A DNA stretch of 64,000 nt from Nereocystis luetkeana (Eukaryota; Sar; Phaeophyceae; Laminariales; Laminariaceae): the NCBI GenBank assembly GCA_031213475.1, contig JARUPZ010000018.1, positions 1,922,001 through 1,986,000 of the forward strand, written 5' to 3'. Below the pieces are notes generated by a model, which was not told the origin of the DNA, searched no databases, and saw nothing but the letters and a program-made list of their open reading frames with translations. The translations under genes and the position numbers were made by a program. Of this stretch, positions 34,101 through 45,054 are shown one piece after another (within the stretch, counting starts at the first letter, position 1; every line of letters begins with the position of its first letter).

Positions 34101-37100
34101 GAAGATGATTCGGCCGACGGCGGCGGCGGCGGCGGGTGGAAACGGTTGATCGGGCGGAGTGGTTGCCGAGCGTCGTCTGCGGACAAGGATGAAGACGATG
34201 ACGACGAGATCAGCGCGGCTATTGCCGCGGCACAAACAGAAGCGCGAAGAATTGAGGCCCTCGAGGACTCCGGAGACGCTCGTGAGAACGATACTGCGAT
34301 TGCATCTCCACGAATATCGGATGACGGAATAACGCAGGCGCCTGCTAGGGAGGGTGAGGGTATTGAGGAAGGGGGCCAAGGAACCAGGAATCAAGAAACC
34401 GAAGATCTCCGGCGAAAGCTGTCGGAAGCCATGGCCGAGGAAGACACCTGGGGAGATTCTTCCGTGCCGCCCGTAGCTTCGAAACCGTCCACCGACTCCC
34501 CAATGGCGAACAGGGGAAAACAACAGCGCCAGCAAGGTTCTGCCCGAAAAGCGTCGCTAGTGCAGCTCGCTCTGCACCTGCACGGCCATCCAGTTCGGTG
34601 CGTCACCTTGTCCTACGATGCGCCCGCTTCATCGCTGGCTCTCGTTGTCGCAGATGCCGAAGGTGTCGTTTCCGTGACGGACGTCTCCACCGGCTCCGCC
34701 TCGCTCCTCCCGATACGCGTACCTCAGAGCAGGCCTTGTTTCCCGACTCTCGCCATCGGACCTCTGCCGAGCGCGCTGTGCAAACCTCAGGGGAAGCAGG
34801 AGCAAGAGTACGGAGCGGCGGGGGCGCTGTTCGTGTTTATGGAGGGGTGGCTCAATGTTTTCGACCTCGCGTCGAGGGACCCCATAGACGTGGTTGACGT
34901 ACCGGGCCTCACACCCGACGGTGGAGGTGGCGGTGGCGACGATGGACACTCAAGAGCTTCTTCGCGAGGCGGAGGCAGAGTGCAGGTCGAGGAGAGCGCG
35001 GAAGCGTGGTTGATGTGCATAGACGAATGCGGCGTACCGCTCACCCCGTACGCTTCGGAACCCCTCAGCTCGTTCAGCCCCTTGGACGTAGCTGCTCGGC
35101 AAGGTAGTGAGCTCGGTGAAGGGTGTGGCGGTGGCCACCATGGCGGAGATCTTTCGCGCCCGCGAGCTGTGCGTGCTCAGACGACCTGGGTGTCGCCCTC
35201 CGCTTCGCGCACGGCCGTCGAAAGTCACCACGACCGCGAGCTCCAAATCATCAGCGGCGCTCCGCCGCCTCGACCCCTTCTGCTGGTGGTCCGCGGGGCG
35301 GTGGCCGCTGTGTTAGCGATCACGGACAAGGACCCCGCGAACAACAACCCGCTTTCGCGCCGCCGCCCAGCCTCCCCCACCGTCGCTTCTTTTAGGGGAC
35401 GGTCGGGTGCAGCGCTGGTGGTCAAATCGCGGACGACGTTGCCTCCGGCAGAAGGACACGGTCTTCCCCCGAGAGTCGATCGTGCTGGAGTCTGCATGGT
35501 GGCGGCAGGCAAGGCGACACGCCGAGGCTGCCTTATCTCCGCCGATACGTCTGGGTTCGTGACGGGGATGCTGCTTCCTTCTCTCTCGCCCGTCTTCCGT
35601 GACCGCCTCCCTGCGAACGGCAGTGGCTCTGGGCTGGGCGGCGGCGCCATTGCATTGGCGCAGAAATCGGTGTGCAACTTGGTTGGAGAACTCACGATTC
35701 AAGGAGCGGCGGGGGTGAGTGGTATTAAAATGTGGAGTTATCTTGTACCTGGTATGTTTTTACTGGAGGCTCGGCTCCTTGAGCACAGAGCGTTTTGGCT
35801 TTTTCATGGACGTCAAAATATGATCAGTGTACGAAAACGTATCCGTAGTGTGTCTCGTTTTGTATCCCTGTTCGCCTTGCGTGCGTGTGTTCTTCACGTT
35901 AATCCTTCTGATACCCAGATATAGCAACGAATTAAATAAGTTCGTATTTATATTTTTATGGGTTTCTTATTCCCGAAAAAAAAATGCTGAATGGCTGAGT
36001 TTCTAACAGGACGCTTTCGTTTTCAATTCCAGGAAAAAATGTGCCTAGGGGCGTTGCAGAGTGAACAGAGGGGGTCAGTCGTCTGTCGGACGGACAGGTT
36101 TTGAGTTTTGCTAACAGATATCCCAGATTAATCCGTGAATCAACTTTGGTGTTAATGGGCCGTCTGCGAGTAGTGTAAGCGCGCATCAGACATAGCGAGT
36201 AGGATCAGGCTGCACCCCGTGCCGCACGATACGACTCCTTGCGTTGGCTTTCGAGCACAGCGTTGATAATCCCCCAGCCAAGCAGTGACCAGCCCTGTAA
36301 TCGTCATGTCTTGTCATTTTTTCTCCCTGAAGCCCCAAAGAGGTTAAATCGTTCTTTCCCACCCGTGGACATCCAGAAACCCAGTCCTGCCCCATACCAG
36401 CTCGTCTTCAAACACCTAAACCAAAAGTATTATGGTATATGGCAGACCACTCTGTGTAGCAACAGCAAGGCTAACGCTCCTTCCTTTTCGAATCGCAGGA
36501 GCTGACCCGATGGTCGGTGCTGACAGACGAAGCTTGCGACGCGTTAATGGAGTCCAAGCCCCGGTTGGTAAAAATTTCTGCAGTGGTGAGACCGACCGCG
36601 GCGACACAGCTGCTGGCGAACAGCCAATCTTCCGTCGGTAGCAGCGGAGCGGAGGCTTACACACCGCCCAAGAGTAGGACCCCGAGAGGGATGTTGCGAA
36701 GAATTTCGCTGGGCGGATCGAAGAAGAGCCTCGCGGAAGTGTTTGCCGTCGACCCGTCACCCCAACGCGTTGCCCGGCGGCAGTCTACTGCCGTCGACCC
36801 GCCTCCCCAGGCGGTTTCCCGGCGGCAGTCTACGAGGGACAGCCTGCCCTTGGGTTCTTCGACGTCTAGCGCTTCTGGGCGCCGAGGCAGAAGCGGTGAT
36901 GGTGGGCGAGGGAATGCCCAGGGACAGCAGCACCAACGCGACGCGTTGTTCGGGGAGCGTGGGGCTGATGGCGGTGGCGGCGACGGCGCGACCGCAACGG
37001 GAAGGACTGGGGGTGGGGTGAGCGGGGCACACGCGGCCGTAAGCGAAGCGCGTGATTTGGCCATCGAGCGAGGAGAAAAACTGGAGAACATGGTAGATAA

Positions 37101-37194
37101 GTCGCGCCAGCTTGAGGACAGCGCGATGGCTTTCGGCGATATGGCCAAGGAGCTCCGGAAGCAACAAGAAAACGAGGCATGCTGCATCTCGTAA
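31199..37194 (+). CDS. Tomosyn/Lgl-family WD40 protein with C-terminal R-SNARE and CaaX-like end
   Basis: Three exons, all joined at phase 0: 31199-31345, 32001-35714 and 36499-37194, giving 1518 residues. Donors are GTGAGA and GTGAGT; acceptors are ACGCGCAG and AATCGCAG. An in-frame stop lies just upstream of the ATG. Exons 1 and 2 join as 'SAISYESAN-GLVAVVSRGG', followed by 'MIKVSGAPGVELVL', the conserved first WD40 blade of tomosyn/Lgl. Further blades such as 'YIYIGLESGRVRVVQVL' and 'EVTSLAFHPSGEVFAAGF' follow. An acidic linker with 'DEDDDDEI' lies near residue 780. Residues ~1468-1510 form an R-SNARE helix: 'IERGEKLENMVDKSRQLE' aligns with synaptobrevin, with Arg-1478 as the ionic zero-layer residue. 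The protein ends CCIS, a plausible prenylation box. Family role: soluble R-SNARE decoys that bind Q-SNAREs at the plasma membrane and restrain exocytosis. The 1.5-kb-class length is usual for the family. Both introns carry TACCWGGTA scars; the exons carry none. Confidence 0.88.
31346..32000 (+). other. Intron 1 of the tomosyn-like gene
   Basis: 655 bp, GTGAGA...CGCAG, with a pyrimidine-rich tract before the acceptor. It contains two TACCWGGTA scars (31701-31709, 31740-31748) and TACTGCTGTA (31621-31630). Confidence 0.85.
35715..36498 (+). other. Intron 2 of the tomosyn-like gene
   Basis: 784 bp, GTGAGT...CGCAG. One scar at 35746-35754. A weak match to the family D hairpin arm lies near 36346 ('TCGTTCTTTCCCACCCGTGG'). 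Confidence 0.85.
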
Positions 37195-38464
37195 CCCGGA
37201 ACGTAGCGAGAGCTTCAAGTACCCATTGCTGTAGCGTGCGTGCACCCAATTTGTGTAATACTGTATATTAGACTTTGCTGTGTTTAATTTTACGTGTTAA
37301 TATTTTTCCTCACACTTTCTCTATGTACGAAGATTGATTTTCCCTGCGCATGAATGTTGATTAGCGCCATAAATCTGTCGCCGGGGTTGTGCTCTTCGTA
37401 GCTGCTACTCGGGACACCAAATGAGATGTAGCTGGATGGGCATCGGCGTGGGGAGGCGCGACGGGGATTCCTTCCACCTGATTCGATTTTTTTTCAATCA
37501 AAAATAAAATCATGACCGAATGAATGCCTTCCACATGACTTTGCGTCAACCCCTTTTTGATTGCACCATCGTTTTCCGTGAGGAAACTACTTGGAAATAG
37601 TGTGGGATATATTTTCGCTGTAGGAGCAGGGTTACGTGTTTTTGCGCAGCTTGACGTGTGCCCAGAGCCTTCCCGTTACGTACCGACGATACCTGTCAGG
37701 ATCACTATCTTCCGTGAGAGTGTCAGGTAACTCTTTGAAATCTACCGCCGCTATCAAATGGCGAAAGTTGAAATCAAGTCATTTCAAGAAAGTTGAAATC
37801 CAGAAATATGATGAGTGCAGTTTTTGAGTGCACTTGTTTCAGTGCACCTTGGAAAGCAGGAAATTCCAGTGGTCGGGATCCCGCCGCATGTAAATTAACA
37901 AAACGTCGCTTTTGGCGCTACCCTGTTTGACCGCACCCACCCAGCTCGCACATCGTCGAACACTCGTACACCCGCACACAAGTAGTAGTTGGCGACAACA
38001 ACCCACCCAGCTCGCAGCTCGTCATACACTCGCACACGATATAGCATCGCGTCGCCTTACTCTCTCCCGCGGCATGTGACGTGAGTTCTACTACCACTAC
38101 CGACTCGTGCCGGTATCAGTCATCATGTCGCACCAACGCAACACCTCGTGTACCCACACACGATACTCGTAGAATCCACGAGAGATACCAGGTCCTCCTC
38201 CCCCTCCCTAGCCACCTATTCATGACACAGGGCAAGGCCTATCCTCCAATGCGAGAGTACATCGCGTGTCGCCCACATGTTCCACCGCAACTCTTGACTA
38301 TCCGGCGGCACGTATTTATTTGTGTTTTGCCTCCCTTTTCCTATCTCTCGTACTGGAAAGTTGTTTTTTTTCGCTTGCAAAATTCCACGGACTTCACACG
38401 ACGAGTACCTATATACCAGGTATATATTTCTTTTTTTTCTTTTTTTTTATCATCACTTCCACTT
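37195..38464. other. 3' flank of the tomosyn-like gene; no further gene
   Basis: Begins with AT-rich likely 3' UTR. No canonical AATAAA was identified near the stop. 37910-38170 repeats 'CCCACCCAGCTCGCA.CTCGTC' twice. A scar is at 38414-38422 in a TATATA context. Confidence 0.4.
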
Positions 38465-38765
38465 TCCAGTTTAACTCGTAGGAGGTTTTACCCTCGACGA
38501 CCTTCTGGACAAGCCGTGGTCACAGGTGTCTACCCTTCTCCGCCCCGGTACGTGCCTTTATTTTTTGTCGCGCATAGGGTTCAGCATTCCCACCGCTCGT
38601 CGATTTTTAATCGAATGCAGCTAACTCACGCTCTCGCGCTTTCCGCTAATCAATTTCTTTCATGCAAGAAAAAGCCCTTAGGAGCATGCACTCGGTGGGA
38701 CTTGAACCCACGAAATTGATATTGATAGGCACGCGGACCACCTACCAAGCCACCGGGGACGCATA
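38465..38765 (-). mobile_element. tRNA-derived SINE, family SINE-A
   Basis: On the minus strand: head 'GTCCCCGGTGGCTTGGTAGG' (A-box-like), then 'GTGGGTTCAAGTCCCACC' (B box), then a ~230-bp body ending in a tail shared with 54282-54640. The tRNA-like part lacks a closing acceptor stem. A further head fragment lies near 38987. Confidence 0.75.
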
Positions 38766-39423
38766 CGCACCAGTGAGTACGTGGTCGTAGAGGGCATCGA
38801 CTTTAAAAACGCAACTCTTAGGAAAAGCAGCCAGCCTCCCCCGGCCATCTACGACACGCGCTATTTCTCAACCCTGTTGCCCGTCAATCTCCAAACGTGT
38901 TGCGTATTGAAGTCGCCCCTCTTGCTATGCTTCGCGCTATCATACGTAGGTCACGTAGGTCGTAGGTCACGGTAAATCGCGCAGAGAGGCCACCGGGGAC
39001 GTGCTTCGGAAGAGCTCAAGCTCGAGGCAATCACACCCAAAAGCTGAGCAGCGGCGATGCCGTCATTCATACATGCACGTTCGCGTTTTGAAATCCTGTC
39101 CCTCGCGTCCATTCTGCCCTCTTAAACCTTGGCTCTACAATATGCGGCAGGAACTTAAGAAATACGGAGCTAAGAACAGGTGACACGACGTGAGCACGAA
39201 ACAAAAGAAAAACTGCTGAATTACACTGCAATGAGTGTAGGAAGCACCCTGACTCTTGAAATAAATTTGAGTTTTTCATCTCTTTTTACTACTGCAACAA
39301 TTATCCTGCACCAATTCCAAGTAGTTTGTCCCCAAAAACGTGGGTGCACTTCTACCAAAGGTGTCGCGTACTGCACTTCTTGCCTTTTTTTAGATGCAAC
39401 TCAGATCCGGGGTATCTAGGCAC
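38766..39423. other. No gene seen
   Basis: Short open frames only. A fragment of MITE family C ('CCAAGTAGTTTGTCCCC') is near 39318-39340. Confidence 0.4.
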
Positions 39424-39705
39424 GGCCCCTCCTCGCTACCGTACGCGCCTTTGGTGTACCGCGCGTACAGGCCAGCATTGCCTTCACTCATCGATTTACG
39501 TCGAACCACAAGCTTACAAGCTTGCTGTGCTTAAAATCAAAAGTCACATCTCAAGCATGAGTAGCGTATGCGCTTTGCGCTAGATAGTGCACCTCAGAAA
39601 TCGAACTCATCAACAGTAACACATCTGATGTGGCCTGGGATCCAACCCACGACCTATCATACCCCGCGAAAGGGCTGGACGATGACCACTCGACAAACAA
39701 CTACA
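39424..39705 (-). mobile_element. SINE-A relative, diverged
   Basis: The minus strand carries a tRNA-like head with 'GTCGAGTGGTC' and 'CGTGGGTTGGATCCCAGG', and a body sharing 'CAGCATTGCCTTCACTCATC' with SINE-A tails. The head differs from the 38465 copy, so it may be a second SINE that captured the same tail. Confidence 0.5.
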
Positions 39706-39855
39706 TGACGACTACCAGGTATACAATAGTTGACCTTACCTGAAAATGTATATCGAGACGACTGCTTTCAGAGCATGCAAATCAGTCAGTTCATCGATGG
39801 AGAGCTACACCGAACAGGGAGCCTGCTCCCACCATCATGCCCCCTATTGTACTGA

Positions 39856-40026
39856 CTACAAAATGTGGTTGTTGAGGGTGTCCATCGCAACGAGAATCGC
39901 GGCGTACGGGTACCGCGACCGCATCGCCGGGAACGGCAACATGGGCGCGAAAGATCCCGCCGACGCGATGAGGACGTTCCAGAAGTCGTCCTCTCCTCGT
40001 GCCAGCTTCGCCCCGTACTTAACCCC
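39856..40026 (-). CDS. Candidate last exon of a Tim17/B14.7-family membrane protein
   Basis: Follows an acceptor ACGTATCAG on the minus strand and encodes 56 residues to a stop. The segment 'GVKYGAKLARGEDDFWN' followed by 'VLIASAGSFAPML' fits the second-third membrane segment region of the Tim17/Tim22/Tim23 and complex I B14.7 (NDUFA11) superfamily, whose members carry a polar 'R-x-x-x-D-x-x-N' loop between helices. A possible upstream exon is at 40836-40947. The exon between them (helix 2) was not found, and phases do not join directly, so the gene model is incomplete. The opposite strand also has an open frame over 40034-40264, but a TACCTGGTA scar inside it argues against coding there. Confidence 0.4.
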   Translation of the reverse strand, partial: GVKYGAKLARGEDDFWNVLIASAGSFAPMLPFPAMRSRYPYAAILVAMDTLNNHIL

Positions 40027-40835
40027 CTGATACGTGCAAAAAAAACTGCGAAAACAACGGGAGGAGTTCGGTGCGGATGTAAAAGCCGCGGTGGCGGTGG
40101 TCCGAGACGGCGGGACAACGGAGCACGCCAAGGCGTTGCCCAAGACAATTGCCATGTTTGATACCTGGTACGCTCTAAACCTGAAAACGCAACAGGCCGA
40201 AAGACTCGCAGCTTGCAATAGCATTTCGTTTGCGCGGCTCGAGGCGACGGCTTGCACGGCGTGATAGTCTCAAGCACCGGTTTTGGATGGCCCCAAGCTG
40301 CTTTAGATAGAAGCTGTTGACGCTGCTCCTCCCAGCACCAAGGGGAGGGGACAAGGACAGGACAGGACAGCGCATAAATATGTTTTTCTCCTACACGAGT
40401 TGTTGATCTTACCGCACTTGGTGTTGGTGAGCGGGAAAACGTCTACCTGGTATACCACATTGAAGTACCTGCCTCGCCTGCTTACATTCACGTTTTGCTC
40501 TGCTGTAGCTGGGCCTTTCACGAAAAGGCGGCAGATTAAATTGTGACGTGCCGAAGCCATTTGACGTAATACCAGAAAACTCAAAAGGAGAGTTTTCCAA
40601 CGGAGTGCCAAGGTGTGTTCCAATTTCCAACTTGCAGCGCAACGGTACTACAAAACGGCACAAATTATGTTTCACAATCTGCTCCGATTTTCCCAGCACC
40701 CCTCCCATTTCTACCTTGTAACCTCTACCGCAGGTGCAGCGACGGAGCTGCAAAACGGCACAAATGATATTTCGCAATCTGCTTCGCTTTTCCAACCCCT
40801 CTGTATTTTATATTCTAAAGGGCAGCGGTCCTCAC

Positions 40836-40947
40836 CCTGTAAAAATGGTACCGGAGAGCGCTGTGAGCCTCATGAATTCCTTGGTCTTGAGAGCTGTGGT
40901 GGGAAACTTGCCTATCCCGTCGTCACGAATAACTCTGTGGCCGTCCA
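40836..40947 (-). CDS. Candidate internal exon, possibly of the same Tim17-like gene
   Basis: On the minus strand it has a strong acceptor (TTCGTTTTGCAG) and a GTGAGG donor. The frame reads 'DGHRVIRDDGIGKFPTTALK' and ends 'FMRLTALSGTIFTG', which could be the start of a first membrane helix. It is 112 nt long, so it shifts phase. The link to the 39856 exon is inference from strand and spacing. Confidence 0.3.
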
Positions 40948-42244
40948 CTGCAAAACGAATAGGTAAACAGTAATGATGCGAACACACGTATGCGTTGGCA
41001 GGAATTGGTTTCTGGTACCATGCGTCTGCGCCTGGAGCGCCGCAAGCATTCCAGTGGTGCAACATTTCGCGCGCTTTTGAGCGGCCAGTTTCGTTTTCTT
41101 CACGTCATGGTTGACATGAATGTGCAGTGCATGCATTCGCAACTGAACGTCGGATGGTAAAATGTAACATTCGTAGATCTTCGTCTTCTACTACACCGTT
41201 AAGCTGTATTTGCGCCAAACGAAGCCAGAGAGCTGCACCACAGCTTGGCGCGGCATACACACTCGTGGCTCTTCAGAGCGCCATCGTAATCACTCGGGGA
41301 ATGGTCGCTGTAGATAGAGCAACAGCAGCACTACGATGGACTGGTCCTGGAACCCTGAAACCTGGAACGCGATCTCAAGACGGCAGTCCCCGTTGTACTT
41401 GCTTGTGGATGATATCCCAATTGACCGTAACAACGGACTTGACGAAACCTACCCCCGTCCTATACGTAAAAGCATACCAGCAACGGAAAATAGAGCAGCA
41501 CCCAAATAAAAAACGAGCGTCGACTCACTTGCTCCGAACGTGATGCCTGTGACGCCCCCGACCTTTAGAGGTTATTCGCCAGTGGTGCGGCACAAGGGGG
41601 CCAACAGAGAACAGACGGGCGACTCGGGTGAGCGTGCCGTCGAGATGTCACAGCACGCGGCATAATATTTTCCAGGGAAGCAAGGGGTTCAACATACGCA
41701 GGGCATGTAACCTTTCATGCGTGTACATCCCCCCGTGTGCATGTTACACATCCGCGTGGGGTCAACTGTCAATGCTGCAATTCGCATCCATGACGGAGTG
41801 TTTCGGCCCATGAATACAGGGAGTCTATAGTACGGCGAGTTCCCACATTTACCTCCTTCAACCTTCAACTCGATTCCTGATCCCGGTTCCTACCCCTGAA
41901 CAGGTCCAGAATCGTGAAAGACTCTTCGTTAGGCTTTCTGTCGACTCTGGGTTGCAATGGATTCTGTCCGTTATGCCGGTATGACAGCAGCGAGTGTTCC
42001 CTCTGTGGCGGCGTTCTTCTGCTGGGCGAATCAAGCCCTCGAGGGCGATTGCAGCAGTATAGTAACTACTCGTATATAGGTATAAAGTTTTTATGTTTTT
42101 CAGGACCTTGCGAGGGCTCCAGCACCTTTGTGTGACCACGGACTCCTTGATTTGAGAGATAACGTTAGAACGACAAAATAACATGCTATTAATGGTGCGC
42201 GTCTCTCGCGCGCCCATACGGAATACCCTCCTATCTCCGATCAT
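40948..42244. other. No supported gene
   Basis: Unique-looking sequence with short open frames on both strands. No repeat-family copies recognised. Confidence 0.35.
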
Positions 42245-43327
42245 AGAACTACTTACAGATATCTCACTTGCTGAGTGCGCTCGGTTGGTACATCCCTTAC
42301 CTCTCAGAGCTCCCACTTGGGAATCGCCTCCTTTTATTACTTGCCGAACCTTTCCAGCGGTTCTTTGTTTTCCCCATTTGTCCTTGGGGCACTTTCAGTC
42401 CTTTTTCTCCTTTCTCCTCTTTCGTTTCGTGTGCGTGCGTGTACTCAGAGCACGGCACCGCGGGCGAGACCAGCGCCGTCGCGGGTGTCAGCGGGTGCTG
42501 GCGGGTAGAGGGGGGGTTGCAAGGAGCGCGGTCGCCGTTTTCGTGGCTAGGCGTTGCGTGTGCCTCGCGACACGAGGGAAGCATGAATGGGCTCTGTCTG
42601 GCCTCCTTTTGTGATTTTGGGTAGAGTAAGTTCGAGCTTTTAAAGGTCGTTCGGGATTGCAAGATAAGATTCAAGCGGTGCTTATTTTTGCGACCGGGCT
42701 GAAGTTCAAGGAGAGAGCTACGGTGAGCACCGGGCGTCACGCGAGGCGGGCGACGGGGCTCACTGTAACAAGAGAGTGAAGTTTTACCGGGACCGAATAG
42801 GTGGCGAGGTGGTCGCGAGAGGGCCGGGCGGCATACGAGACTGAGAGAAGCTCTGCTGTTCGATTTTCTTCTTTTTTGACCGGTTCAAGGTGTTCCAATC
42901 AGGCAGAGAATTATTACATGAGGGGACAGGGATTTTTCTTCTTTCCATTTTTTTCGGTTTCATTTTCATCGTTTTTGCGGTGCTGCTGTGCCGTGGCTTT
43001 CTGTTTCGTACTGGTACATACAGCGAGCATATCAAAAGAAGAAAAGGACTACCCTACGTTCGTGGAGTACGTACGTACGGCATGTGAGCGAGTGTAGCGG
43101 GCGAAACCGCCCGCGACGCGAAGCGTATGTGGCGTCCGAGCAGTTTTTCCCTGAAGCAAGGCGTGACTTTCGGCATTCATTATCAAGTCGCCAGTTTGCA
43201 ACTCTTTCATAAAAAAAACATATTCAATCATGGGCCTCTGTCCGCTTCGCATAATTTGATGTACTTTTCCTCCTGAACGAGCCCAGCGGGCGGCGTAGGC
43301 CGCCCGCGGAGCGAAGCGCCTTGTACC
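42245..43327 (+). repeat. Repeat family R, copy 5
   Basis: Diverged from copies 2, 3 and 6 but of the same length and order, ending in the GC hairpin and 'GCGCCTTGTACC'. It has more indels than the others, so it is probably older. Confidence 0.8.
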
Positions 43328-43470
43328 AACTTATTATGCTGCTACTGCTGTAGTTGACAGTGCCTCGACGTTATACCATACGTACCCATACTACTCTGTA
43401 CTCATGTTCTGCTGCTCGTGCTGCTGGTGCTGGTGCTGGTGTTGCTGCTATCGTCGTCGCTACTAAGGGT

Positions 43471-43707
43471 CATTCTTATCGGAGAGCTTTTTGTCCAGAT
43501 TTTCGACATTTTTTTCGCGCAATTTTTCAATCTTCCATATTTTCCTGTTTTTTTTTTCCAAATATTGGAAGTAACGAACTTGATATTTTTGGTTCTGGAG
43601 AATTTCACGAATAGTGACAGAACGCCTCCGTATATAGATACATATGTCCAACTATTTCCAAACTTTGGAAATTATGGAAAAAACGCTCTCCGAGAAGAAT
43701 GAACCTA
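43471..43707 (-). mobile_element. MITE family E, copy 2
   Basis: Begins AGGGTCATTCTTATCGGAGA and ends in its inverse. The interior matches 2464-2695 in inverted order. A TACCAGGTA scar lies just outside its right end (43710-43718). Confidence 0.75.
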
Positions 43708-44249
43708 ACTACCAGGTATGTACTCGTACTTTGTTGCTGTGTTGCTGCTGCAGTCACGACGATGTCCAACCAAACACGATGTCCAACCAAACAAACAACG
43801 CGGATGCATCAATTCGTTTGCAGGCGGAGACTGCCGCACAGCGCAGTATGGGCCCTCCAACAAGAAACACCTAATCTGGGCAAGCCTGAGATTCTTATAT
43901 ATTGGGGTGGCATCTTCAAACAACCTCGAGCATCGAGCATAGGCTATTATTGTATAGGATTTAGAGTCGTTTTGCTTGACCCAATTTTCTCACGTGTAGC
44001 GTGAGGTCTCCAAAAAGTGGACTGTGTTCTTATATTGCGCACTTTCTTACTGAAGCACGAAGCCTAGGTATGCTGCTGCTTGTAGTCCAACTTGTAGCAC
44101 AAATGAGCACGACTGGAGCAACTGCGAACCAAGTTGTATCCCCAGCTGCTGCAACGGGTTGTATCTCCAGCTGCCACAGCGAGTGGCGTAATAAAAGAGC
44201 GTGGTGCAGAAAAAGTACAGTCACAGAAGTACAGAAGTATCGTACTCAC

Positions 44250-44738
44250 AATACATCCGAAGGCCATGCGCTTGCCGAAGTCAGTCACGTCCCAATGGAT
44301 TTCCGGTTCGCCATCCTTCGTCGAGAGCTGTCCGTCTCCAACCCCATAATTCGCGTCTGCGGCAGCTCTCTCACGCTGATCTCGAGGGTTTGGTCGAAGA
44401 GTAGACCATGGAGCATTCACGGTCATTGTTTCCGGTGCACAAAACACACAATTACACAGCACAGGCGCGATGTCCACAGCAAGCGCAAGCACAGCCGAGC
44501 GAACAAACCAAACAACCAAAGTGCCAACAAAATAAAAATTACCTGGTAGGTAAATAATTAACACATTTCTATAAAGATATAGAAGGATGTGTGCTGCGGG
44601 GTTCTTTTCGATCACCTCCAACGTAGATTCCCACTCAGCTTTGTGCCGTGGACCAACTGCAAAGCTGAGAGCTTGCCGCTTAGACAACCATCGCAGAACC
44701 TTGACCCACGCCTGAGGTGCAAAGCCGTCCCCGAGCAT
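44250..44738 (-). other. Candidate minus-strand exons of unknown gene
   Basis: A frame starting at 44738 (MLGDGFAPQAWVKVLRW...) runs ~52 residues with coding-like composition. A second segment ending at a strong GTGAGT donor after 44250 reads 'GEPEIHWDVTDFGKRMAFG'. 'TDFGKRMAFGCI' could precede a first membrane helix, so these may be upstream exons of the Tim17-like gene at 40.9-39.9 kb. The intron would then be over 3 kb and hold R copy 5. Speculative. The start codon overlaps that of the plus-strand ORF at 44737. Confidence 0.25.
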
Positions 44739-45054
44739 GGGAGTTCTGGATGATTTCAGCGTGAAGCATCAGCGCCTCAAAGAGCGAATTCACAACTTCA
44801 GGTTGCCTCTTTCGAGGCGCGGCAGGATCGCTATGAACGTGGTCTATTTCGCGATACCTGTCATTGGAGGGCACTACCTTATGGAGTGGGCGCAGGGTCG
44901 AGCGCAGGTAAACCTGACAGAGGCGGGGGTGCTCCCGGAACCAGGGGAATCAAGGGGGAAGTCGAGGACGGAATTGCAAAACAAGGCGATCAAGCACCGC
45001 CTTGGCAAAATCAAGAAGGAAATCGAGGACGGAGCTGACGGAGAAGGGCGATGA
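44737..45054 (+). CDS. Small predicted single-span membrane protein, unknown
   Basis: A 105-residue frame. A basic N-terminus ('RLKERIHNFRLPLSRRGR') is followed by one hydrophobic segment ('MNVVYFAIPVIGG', then 'HYLMEWAQ') and a charged, probably helical tail ('AIKHRLGKIKKEIEDG'). Small proteins of this layout are often inner-mitochondrial or ER assembly factors, but I recognise no family. An in-frame stop at 44714 supports the chosen ATG. A GTAAAC after codon 57 could act as a donor, but the frame reads sensibly past it. Confidence 0.45.
   Translation: MGVLDDFSVKHQRLKERIHNFRLPLSRRGRIAMNVVYFAIPVIGGHYLMEWAQGRAQVNLTEAGVLPEPGESRGKSRTELQNKAIKHRLGKIKKEIEDGADGEGR

Noticed and set aside
40034-40264. 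76-codon plus-strand frame with coding-like composition
   Set aside because: It contains a TACCTGGTA scar and overlaps the candidate minus-strand Tim17-like exon. No homologue recognised.
44537-44550. TACCAGGTA read as a 5' splice donor (CAG|GTA)
   Set aside because: The motif occurs on both strands at equal frequency and mostly far from any exon. Only here does it fall near a candidate exon end.
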